Assembly (NCBI GenBank): GCA_910589415.1 | Contig: OU342633.1 | Span: forward strand, 15,352,858-15,416,857 | DNA length: 64,000 nt | Direction: 5' to 3' | DNA from: Malachius bipustulatus | Taxonomy: Eukaryota; Arthropoda; Insecta; Coleoptera; Melyridae | Part shown: piece by piece, positions 1 through 8,367 of the stretch | Position numbering within the stretch: position 1 is the first letter of the stretch | How the letters are laid out: each line of letters begins with the position of its first letter | The notes under the pieces: model-generated | What the model saw: the letters and a program-made list of their open reading frames with translations, nothing else | What the model was told of the DNA's origin: nothing | Database searches by the model: none | Program-made: the position numbers and the translations under genes

Positions 1-523
1 AATATAATTTTTCTTCAATAATTGCACTTAAATTTTTTTTCGTAATTTTTAGACGTAAGCTTGGTATGATGATTTCATTGAAAAACAACACTGACAGCAG
101 TTGTCAAATCTAACAAATCAATTGAACTGCAAATTAATCTACTGTAGGTATGCTATAATGTTGACTTTACAACAAAGAATTTATCTAATTCAATGTTACG
201 GAACTGGGAAAGCTCGCATTGAAATCTGTGCAGAAAAAGGAGGAGCATTATTCGAATAGAAAATTAATAGTTGTCCTTTTTGAGAATTTCATTTCATGTT
301 ACGATTATTTGAATTTCTTCAGAAAAAATTAAATTACATATGAAAAAATTCCAATTATTAAAGAAAAATTATATTATCTCAAGAACCGCTCGAGTTACCT
401 AAAAAGTAACTTTTGTTTTGGGGATTTGAAATCAAGCAGGCCAGATCATCAAGAGTGAAATTTTCTAAGAAATCAAAAACAAAAAAGTTTTTCCTCTTTT
501 AAAGTCGATCCGGGGACACACGG
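1..523. other. AT-rich sequence, no gene seen
   Basis: This is low-complexity AT-rich sequence with no open reading frame of note and no recognisable element. It runs up to the left end of the first palindromic element. Confidence 0.6.
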
Positions 524-1283
524 TATACAGGGTGTCCCAAGATTTCTTTATCAAGGGATATCTGGGTTATTTCAAAAAATAAACAAATGAAATTCAGGAA
601 ATTTCAACCATACCCCTAAGGCTTTGCAGCTGCACCCTCAATGCCCCTTTACGCCTTTCCACCCCTAAGTAATCATCCCCCACTTTTTTTTCAAATGACA
701 CCCCCATATTTTTTTTGCTCGGCAGGATTGTTGACTTCTTTCTAAATACGAATTTCATACGAATTTTTAAATCGAGACATATCTAGCACGTCGAAAACAA
801 CATAATATAACAAACGAGGGTTGTCAAGGAATAACAATTAACCTTTACATAATATGACATTAAAATCACAGAAGCAATTATTATTATTAACGCCTATATC
901 GAGTAACACCGGTATTACTAGTTAAGGTGGTTGGAGGAAACATTAACACAAAAAACAAGCAATTGCAACTCCTTGACAACCCTATAGTTTGTTTTGATAT
1001 TATATTGTTTTCGGCGTGCTAGATATGTCTCGATTTGAAAAAATCGTATGACAATGTATTCAGAAAGAAGTCAACAATCCTGCCGAGCAAAAAAAAATAT
1101 GGGGGTGTATTTGAAAAAAAAAAGTGGGGGATGATTACTTAGGGGTGGAAAGGCGTAAAGGGGCATTGAGGGTGCAGCTGCAAAGCCTTAGGGGTATGGT
1201 TGAAATTTCCTGAATTTCATTTGTTTATTTTTTGAAATAACGCGGATATCCCTTGATAAAAAAATCTTGGGACACCCTGTATA
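524..1283. mobile_element. Palindromic MITE with TACAGGGTG ends
   Basis: The left arm (524-829) begins TACAGGGTGTCCCAAG. The right arm (971-1283) is its reverse complement, ending CTTGGGACACCCTGTA. The arms match closely over about 300 bp with small gaps, and a 140-bp spacer holds no ORF. A TA lies at each outer edge, as expected for a Tc1/mariner target site. The same TACAGGGTG start is seen at 30699, where the element carries a mariner DUF4817 fragment, so this is probably a non-autonomous foldback relative of those mariners (inference). Confidence 0.75.
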
Positions 1284-1305
1284 GCAGTGTTGTCAGATTT
1301 ATATA

Positions 1306-1323
1306 CTTCTTCTTCTTCTTCTT
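1306..1323 (-). repeat. (AAG)6 3' tail of the I-clade LINE
   Basis: On the plus strand this is CTT repeated six times directly next to the left target-site duplication. I-clade elements end in short simple repeats rather than poly(A). The tail marks the 3' end where target-primed reverse transcription begins. Confidence 0.85.
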
Positions 1324-1739
1324 TAGGGTTTATGGCCTTTAGCTTTTACCAGCTATTTGGCCAGCACATTATTCTTCTTTGTTATGCTGAAGCCACCAGG
1401 GTACTCATTGAAGAGTGTCTGAGATGTCTCATCCCCTGGTTGGACTGTGATTTTATTCTTTAGGAAGTTCTTGTAACTTGGTGATGAGTTGGAACTTGGT
1501 GTGGGTAGTTAGTAGGGACAAATAGCACACACAAAGGATAAGACTTTTCACGCTTGAGGGCAACGGCCAAGCGACTTTCACAAAACCGAAAAGTTGCCTC
1601 GGAAACAAGAACCCAGGAGAGAGTAGAATAGAAGGATCTGTAAAAAATAATTGTAATTAAATATCTTTGTAAATTATTTCTTTATGCCTCGAGATATATC
1701 ACTGAGGGAGTTATATATGTTGTTGGAGATATTGCTGGA

Positions 1740-4700
1740 TTATATTTTTATCTTGTTATACTCTATGAATTTTATTAGGGTTTTTTGTGATTTTGCATTC
1801 ATTTCTCTTAGTATTGTTTGTAGGCTAGCTGGTAGTTGAATTCCATTATTTGCTAAATCAAAGTATAGGTCGTAGTTTTGAATTTTGTTAATCGGGCATT
1901 CAAGGATTTCGTGTGATATGTTGCCGTAACCACCACATTCGCAGTAAGGATTTTCTGTTATTCCTATTCTGTGGAGATGAGCTTGACTTAGGCAGTGACC
2001 TGATCTTAATCTGATTATCATCGTCAGATGTCTCTTATTATTTATTTTATTTGTTACGAGCCATGGTTTTTTAGGGAAATTTTCTTGTATAGCGTTATAC
2101 CATTTGCCTTTTAACTGAAATTGTTGCTTCCATTCGGTAGACCAATTTTCGAATAATGTACTTTTCAGTTCAGGTTCTATGTCACGTACATCTGGTTTGA
2201 GGTTTAAGGGTACATTCAAACGTCTTCCTATGTTTGCCAGGGTATCTGATTTTTCATTTCCCGTTATATTAGAGTGGCCCGGAATCCAGCATAGCTTGAA
2301 TATATAACCCTCTTTAGCTGCCTGTGATATCGTTCTTCTGGTGTTTAGGGAAATATAATCATCTCTCGAATTGAAGTTACAATTTTTTAACCTTTCTAAT
2401 GCACTAAGAGAATCAGTCAATATTAAATTTTTTTTAGAGTTTTTTGAGATTGCTAAATCTACTCCTTTGCTGATGGCTATTGTTTCTGCTGTACATATTT
2501 GCAGAAAGTCTGGTAGTTTTGATGAAAAGGATATGTTTAGTTCTGGGCTATGGATTCCTATTCCTGATGATTTGTTAATTTTTGAGGCATCTGTGTAAAT
2601 TAGGCTGTATTTTTGGTGTTTATATTTTTCTACATTCTGCAAGAATTTTTGTTTAATTTGAGTGTCTGATTTCATAATATTCAAGTCAAGTACATTGATG
2701 TCTGCATACTGATGTTCATATTCAATTTCAAAACATGGAAGCACTTTATCTCTTCGTATTTTATTTTGATATTTTGATAGCTCTGGCAAGACCGCAATTA
2801 GATTTGGGGGTTTTTTGTTTTTCCAATATTTATTATTTGAATGGTACTCCTGATGCAGTGATCTTATAATGGGAATTAATGGATGTTTGTCGTATCTTAT
2901 TATTTTCAAGTAAAATTTTATGGCAAGCCATTTCCTTCTATTCTCAAGAGACATTTCTCCGCATTCGGCTAGGAGGACATTTGTGGGAGTTGTCTTCAGT
3001 AGACCTGTAATGGCTCTGAGAGCTTTAAAGTGGGTAGAATTAATTTTGTTTTCTAAGGTTTTCTGCATTGGATTTATTATAATCCCTCCAAAGTCCAAAT
3101 GAGATCTCACCATGCTATAGTATATGAGTAAAGATATTTTTGGGTCTGAGCCCCACCAAACTCCCGAGATAGCTCTAATTATATTGATACCTTGATTTGC
3201 TTTATTTATTCCATTATCTACATGACTTTTCCAATTCAAAAATTCATTGAATACTACCCCTAGATATTTAACATTGGATTTTCTGGGTATTTCAGTAGGA
3301 CCTATTCGTATTGGTGGGGTTATACTTTTTGATTTCCGTTTTCTGAACCACACATATTCTGATTTTTCCGGGGAGATGCTAAGTTGGTGGTTATTGAGCC
3401 ACCTATGCAGTGAATTTAGTGATTTGTTTAAGAGTAATGACATGGAGTTGATGTCAGAACCCTGAGTCATGAGTAACAAGTCATCGGCGTATGATAGAAG
3501 GACTACATCTTTTGGGATTACTTTGAATATTGTGTGGATGTATATGTTGAATAAAAGTGGGCTTAAGGGTGAGCCCTGTGCTATTCCCTTGTTTGCAGAT
3601 TGTGGGCCATGTATATTGTTATATTTATCTTTGATATATATGTTCCTAGTCGCTAGAATATTATAAATAATGTTGGAATAGTTTTGTGGTATTTTGATCT
3701 TGGAAAGGTATTCGTGTAATTTGGAGATATTTACATTGTCATATGCTGACTTAATGTCTAGGAAGCATGCTAAGACTGTTTGATTTCTAGAGAATGCAAG
3801 TTGAATAGATGAGGTAAGAAGAGTTATATTTTCGTTAATGCCCATTCCCTTACGAAAGCCTATTTGATGGCTGGTGAATATTTTTGAATTTTCAATGTGC
3901 CATTCTATTCTGTTTTTAATTATAAGTTCGAAAGTCTTTAGTATACATGGGGCTAATACTATTGGTCTATAGTGATCTGGATTTTGTGGTTGTTTATTGG
4001 GTTTCAGTAGAGCTATTACCAAGTAATTTCTCCACTGTTCAGGAATTGTTTGTGTTCTCAAACATTCATTATAAATATTACATAAGTGAATCAGTGCGTT
4101 TGGTGGTAAATTTTTAATCATTGAATATGATGTCTCATCTAGTCCCGTGGCAGAATCTTTTTTTTTCCTAATGCACATTTTTAGTTCATTTACTTGAATT
4201 GGGGGAAACTGTTCTGTGGTTGTAGTTAATGAGAAGTCTGGGTTTATGTTACAGCTACATAGCTTGTCTAAAATTTTTTCCGTTGTAGTTTCATCTGGTA
4301 ACCTACTTTTGTAGGTGGATTGATTTTTGTTAGAAAATTTTTTGATAGATTTCCAAACCTTAGATATGTTTGATTCTCGGTTTAAAGTATTACAGAATTC
4401 ATGGAATTTTTGTTTTTTCTTTTTCTTAAGGAATTTTCTTGTTTGAGCTATTTGTTTTTTTGCACTCAGGTAGTTTTCTAATGATGAGTTATTTTTGAAT
4501 ATTGCTAGGATTTTTTTCCTTTCTTCTATTGCCTTCTGACATGAATCGTCCCACCATGGGGCTCTATTGCATTGAGTATTATTATTGGGTTTGGATCGTG
4601 GTATGTGGTTTTCTGCAGCAGTATTAATAATTGCAAAGAAGGACTCATAATTTAGATTATTTTTTATTTGTGAGATATCTGAATTTATTTGGCAATTATA

Positions 4701-5417
4701 TTCTGTCCAATTAGCTTTGTGAAATTGTCGTTTGTTTGAGTAATTCAGGTATGTATGATTATTGGGTTTGTTGATAGTTAGCATTGTTGGATAGTGGTTA
4801 CTGAATCCACAGTCTCCTAATAGTTCCCAGTTTGTTAGCAGGGCCAAGTTGGAGGATATTATTGATAGGTCTAACGGACTACAGTTATTCTCAGGGTTTT
4901 GAAACAAGGTTGAGCAATTTTCATTCAATACTACCAAATTGTTTTCTGACATTAGTTCTACAATTGTTTTACCATTAGCATTGTCTCTCACACTTCCCCA
5001 GGTGCTGTGATGAGCATTAAAGTCGCCCATGATAACAATATTGCCTGATAATTTGTTTAATATGTTTTCAAAGTATTTGATGTGAATTTTTTCTTGTGGC
5101 GGACAGTATGCCCCTATTATGTTTAGATTGTCTATTTTAATTATTACTCTTTGAATTTTGTTGTTTACGGGGAAAGAGTCAGAGTCAATGATATTAAATT
5201 TAATGTTAGATTTTATTAAAATGGCAGTTCCGCCATAGCCGTCATCTCTGTCTTGTCTGACTATTTCATAGTTATGTAATTGGAAGGAATGGTTTGGCTT
5301 TAGCCATGTTTCATTTAAAATAACTACATCTGGGTGATAATCCCTCACTAGTGATATTAGGTTATGTTTGTTTGAATTGATGCTGCGTATGTTCCACTGT
5401 ATTATTGTTATTCCCAT
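1740..5417 (-). CDS. I-clade LINE ORF2: endonuclease, reverse transcriptase, RNase H
   Basis: This 1,225-residue protein nicks target DNA and reverse-transcribes the element's RNA. Residues 1-220 are an AP-like endonuclease (WNIRS, NETW, GDFNAHHSTWG, SNHYP). The reverse transcriptase lies around residues 430-720, with GIAQGSPLSPLLF and the catalytic YADD near residue 643. RNase H is at about 935-1065, with its acidic residues visible in YTDAS, AETIAIS, LTDSLSAL and NEKSD. A CCHC-like knuckle (CECGG...HEILEC) sits near 1155-1175. I see no stop or frameshift, and the length is normal for an I-clade ORF2. The start ATG shares a base with the ORF1 stop (TAATG), which suggests termination-reinitiation. 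Whether the protein is active is inferred, not shown. Confidence 0.93.
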   Translation of the reverse strand: MGITIIQWNIRSINSNKHNLISLVRDYHPDVVILNETWLKPNHSFQLHNYEIVRQDRDDGYGGTAILIKSNIKFNIIDSDSFPVNNKIQRVIIKIDNLNIIGAYCPPQEKIHIKYFENILNKLSGNIVIMGDFNAHHSTWGSVRDNANGKTIVELMSENNLVVLNENCSTLFQNPENNCSPLDLSIISSNLALLTNWELLGDCGFSNHYPTMLTINKPNNHTYLNYSNKRQFHKANWTEYNCQINSDISQIKNNLNYESFFAIINTAAENHIPRSKPNNNTQCNRAPWWDDSCQKAIEERKKILAIFKNNSSLENYLSAKKQIAQTRKFLKKKKKQKFHEFCNTLNRESNISKVWKSIKKFSNKNQSTYKSRLPDETTTEKILDKLCSCNINPDFSLTTTTEQFPPIQVNELKMCIRKKKDSATGLDETSYSMIKNLPPNALIHLCNIYNECLRTQTIPEQWRNYLVIALLKPNKQPQNPDHYRPIVLAPCILKTFELIIKNRIEWHIENSKIFTSHQIGFRKGMGINENITLLTSSIQLAFSRNQTVLACFLDIKSAYDNVNISKLHEYLSKIKIPQNYSNIIYNILATRNIYIKDKYNNIHGPQSANKGIAQGSPLSPLLFNIYIHTIFKVIPKDVVLLSYADDLLLMTQGSDINSMSLLLNKSLNSLHRWLNNHQLSISPEKSEYVWFRKRKSKSITPPIRIGPTEIPRKSNVKYLGVVFNEFLNWKSHVDNGINKANQGINIIRAISGVWWGSDPKISLLIYYSMVRSHLDFGGIIINPMQKTLENKINSTHFKALRAITGLLKTTPTNVLLAECGEMSLENRRKWLAIKFYLKIIRYDKHPLIPIIRSLHQEYHSNNKYWKNKKPPNLIAVLPELSKYQNKIRRDKVLPCFEIEYEHQYADINVLDLNIMKSDTQIKQKFLQNVEKYKHQKYSLIYTDASKINKSSGIGIHSPELNISFSSKLPDFLQICTAETIAISKGVDLAISKNSKKNLILTDSLSALERLKNCNFNSRDDYISLNTRRTISQAAKEGYIFKLCWIPGHSNITGNEKSDTLANIGRRLNVPLNLKPDVRDIEPELKSTLFENWSTEWKQQFQLKGKWYNAIQENFPKKPWLVTNKINNKRHLTMIIRLRSGHCLSQAHLHRIGITENPYCECGGYGNISHEILECPINKIQNYDLYFDLANNGIQLPASLQTILREMNAKSQKTLIKFIEYNKIKI

Positions 5418-6670
5418 TAATAGCTTTGTTGAGAATCGGAACGTGGTAGGTAGTGGGAGTCGGTTAATTCGTTGTTTTCGAGTGAGAGATTTATGTCTGT
5501 GTCATTAACGTTTTCTTTGGGGGGGTGATTTAGGGATTCGTCTAAAGTTAAAGGTGAAATAAATTCTATTTCAGGTTGAAGAGTTTGGGAAGAGATTGGT
5601 TTAGTTTGGATAGAATCTGTGTTCCGTCCGTTAGGGTAATTCAGATAAAGCCGGTGAGCTGTTTTGTCATATCCCGATAAATTTATTTGTTTTTCTATTG
5701 GTGGGGATAATGGTCTTGATCTTTTGCTTTTGATCATAGAGCTTGTTGGGATGTATGTAGTGGGGGTTTGTTTTTGGGTTGCAGGTAAGACTGGGAAATC
5801 TGATGGATGTAATCTGAATGGCGGGGGTGGAAGGTAAGTTTTAGGAATTTTCTGAGATGCCTCGAAATACGAAAGGTTTTCATAGGCCATCGTTTTTTTT
5901 ATTTCTCTTTGTCTTTTAAATTCTGGACAAGTTTTGCTGGTGCTTTTGTGTTTGTCACTTTTGCAGAAGTGGCATTTTATCGTGGTGCATGGCTGCTTTT
6001 CTTCGTGAGAAGAAGCGCAGCTGTAACATTTTTTTTTGCTGCGGCAATTATTTTTGGTATGTCCATAGAGCAGGCAAGAGAAGCACTGAGTAACAGGGGA
6101 AATGTATGGATTTATACGGACAGGTAGGTTGTACATATTTATAAATCGTGGCAGGATGGTTCCCTCAAAGGTAATTAGAATCGAGCTAGATGGGATGTAC
6201 TGGGTTGTTTTTTTCCCGTTTTCATCTAAAGTTTCAGTTCGTCTGTTAAGTCTTTTGATATCTAGTATTTTAAATGGGGATTGGGTGCAGCTTTTTAGTT
6301 CTTCTATATCTATATCTAAGTCTATCCTAGTAGCAACTCCTTTACAAGAAACTCTGTGGTATGGAATGTATAATTCATAGCCCAGCTTCCTAAGTTCCCT
6401 ACTTTCTACAAACATATTTGCAGCTTGGTAATTATTAAATTTAACACTTATTCTGTTAGAGCCTTTAGATTCGATTTTAGTGCTATCTTTGATATTTAAT
6501 TTATAAAGATCTCTTGCTATGGAGAGATGACTATAATTTCCGATATTTTTCGTCTTATCTTCATTTTTTGTTTCCATGAATACCTCGAATGGAGATAAGC
6601 TGGTTGAACTGTATTTGAGTATTGCTTTTTTTTTAGCATGATCTTCTAATACTTCCTTGCCCTCATTCAT
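5417..6670 (-). CDS. I-clade LINE ORF1: gag-like RNA-binding protein
   Basis: The protein has 417 residues. An N-terminal part with an RNA-recognition-like fold (a region around NRISVKFNNYQAANMFV) is followed by three cysteine-histidine knuckles at about residues 190-250: CFSCLLYGHTKNNC, CYSCASSHEEKQPC, and CHFCKSDKHKSTSKTC. The C-terminal third is rich in proline, serine and asparagine and probably disordered. Proteins of this type coat the LINE RNA in cytoplasmic particles. The ORF is unbroken, and its TAA overlaps the ATG of ORF2. I chose the ATG at 6670 because it opens the frame and leaves a short 5' UTR to the mapped element end. Confidence 0.9.
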   Translation of the reverse strand: MNEGKEVLEDHAKKKAILKYSSTSLSPFEVFMETKNEDKTKNIGNYSHLSIARDLYKLNIKDSTKIESKGSNRISVKFNNYQAANMFVESRELRKLGYELYIPYHRVSCKGVATRIDLDIDIEELKSCTQSPFKILDIKRLNRRTETLDENGKKTTQYIPSSSILITFEGTILPRFINMYNLPVRINPYISPVTQCFSCLLYGHTKNNCRSKKKCYSCASSHEEKQPCTTIKCHFCKSDKHKSTSKTCPEFKRQREIKKTMAYENLSYFEASQKIPKTYLPPPPFRLHPSDFPVLPATQKQTPTTYIPTSSMIKSKRSRPLSPPIEKQINLSGYDKTAHRLYLNYPNGRNTDSIQTKPISSQTLQPEIEFISPLTLDESLNHPPKENVNDTDINLSLENNELTDSHYLPRSDSQQSY

Positions 6671-6868
6671 TTTGTGGATTTATCTGATTCCAAAAATATT
6701 ATATGAAAGCAAACTTTGTTGCACTTACCGACGATGATGGAAGGAAGGTCAACAACAATAGGAAGTGTTAGTAATCACCAATATTTTATCGCACTATTAA
6801 ATATTCTCGAAACTATTTATTTATCAAAATTTCGGCGTGTTGTCGTTACAGTGGCCAGCACGCGAATG
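6671..6868 (-). promoter_or_regulatory. 5' UTR and presumed internal promoter of the I-clade LINE
   Basis: This 198-bp leader lies between the mapped 5' end and ORF1. It starts CATTCG, a start also seen in insect I/Jockey elements that use an internal RNA polymerase II promoter without a TATA box. I could not find a clean downstream promoter element at +28, so promoter function rests on position and on what is known of the family. Confidence 0.45.
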
Positions 6869-6986
6869 CAGATTTATATAGTGGTGCTTTTAGTAGATCG
6901 GATAGGTATACCTAATCAATTTATTATTAATAATTGAAGTCGAGTAGGTACGTATACCTACCTTTGGCTATGTTGCACTTTAGCGT

Positions 6987-7067
6987 CACCGGTAAATCAG
7001 GTTTTTGGTCAGGTGAAAAAAAAGAAAAAAAAAACCTACCCTGACCAAAGACCTGACTTACCGGTGA
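6987..7067. repeat. Short hairpin repeat
   Basis: CACCGGTAA..CAGGTTTTTGGTCAGG is followed, after an A-rich loop, by its near reverse complement CCTGACCAAAGACCTGACTTACCGGTG. This is probably a small MITE or a MITE remnant. It holds no ORF. Confidence 0.6.
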
Positions 7068-7821
7068 GGTTTAGTGTGGAAAAAATATACCCATCGCATA
7101 AATAAACAGCTCCCGTTATGGTTGCTTACAGTTGTTTTGAAACTGGGGCAAGATGTTTGAAATATAACTAGGTATAATTATTATTATAATGTGTATCGCC
7201 ATATTCATAAATTATATTACTTTTCTATTGATGTTTAATGTTTCTGCTGTAGGTATAGTAGAAAATAATTGCAAATTCACTAAGGGATTGATGATGTATT
7301 TGATAGAACTTAAAAAAATAATGCATCAAGTATTAATTTTTTTTTTTTCAATTTTATTTAATGTAGAAAATCGGAATTTCTGTAAAATCTGGCAACGTAG
7401 CCATACAAGAGCATGCAAATAACTCAACGGTATTTAGAAATTCCTTCGCCCAATTGAGCTCAGGGATTATAAGGATTATAAGTAGAGTCGAAGGGTCACT
7501 CAGGTAATTTCGCCCAACTCGGAAACGCCACTTGGTTGACCGGCTTGCAGCAACATGTCAGATTTGTTACTGTTAACGATTTGATTTGTTAACAAACGTT
7601 AAATAATGACCCGCGACACTTTATTTCACTCGTTTCTACTTTATGCACTCTTCATGATAATCATACATTTTATGAACTACTAAGAAACGTCTAAAAAAGT
7701 GCATTTTATGAGTCAGTCGTAGATAAAAATTAATACAATTGTATAACCTCTTATCATACTAATATTAATAATAAAATTATAGAGATTATAATTCCATCTA
7801 CAAACTCTTATCAGACGGTGT
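7068..7821. other. AT-rich spacer, no gene seen
   Basis: About 750 bp with only short random ORFs and no recognisable repeat. It separates the hairpin from the 3' tail of the next LINE. Confidence 0.5.
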
Positions 7822-7851
7822 TATAATAATAATAATAATAATAATAATAAC
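7822..7851. repeat. (TAA)n microsatellite, LINE 3' tail
   Basis: About ten TAA units lie directly at the 3' end of the minus-strand LINE. They read as (TTA)n in the element's sense and are best taken as its tail. Confidence 0.75.
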
Positions 7852-8367
7852 ATTTATTCCAGCTCAAAATCCGTATACATTTTTAAATAGCAATCAATTT
7901 ATAATAACAATTCGTCTCAATTATTACGACTACTTTACATATTAACAAAAGAGCAAGAACAAATGGAATGTATCCGACTCTCATGTCCATTTATCTTCAC
8001 AATCTGTCCTACTCCCTTCCAAGATTCATTTTATCTCTTTTCTTCACATTAGATAGGAACATCTCAACTTATACAAGACATAATAGGGCGCTAGACAGCG
8101 TGCCACCGCAGCAACATAAGCCAATGCTTGTGTGTTGTGAGGGGGCAAGCCATCCATACGCATATCAAGCCTCATTTTACTAAAACCTATTTTAATGTTA
8201 ATATAATGTTAATACAATTTATAGAAGAAAGCAGACAGTTCTATATCAAATAGTATCGAAACATGACAACAGACCGGCACGAAAGATAAGAAACCACGGG
8301 CAAATTTTTGCTTTATTACTCACATCCCCACCACTGTTCATACCCACAATAGCCCCTTTTTGATCCA

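Larger units (their letters stand above)
1306..6868 (-). mobile_element. Full-length I-clade LINE with target-site duplications
   Basis: A 12-bp direct repeat, cagatttatata, lies at 1294-1305 and 6869-6880 and bounds the element exactly. On the minus strand the element starts CATTCGCGTGCTGG at 6868, then has a 198-bp 5' UTR, ORF1, ORF2, a 416-bp 3' UTR and an (AAG)6 tail ending at 1306. The total is 5,563 bp. Both ORFs are open, and ORF2 has endonuclease, reverse transcriptase and RNase H domains in I-clade order. Intact ends, intact ORFs and a perfect duplication indicate a recent insertion that may still be competent. Confidence 0.92.
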
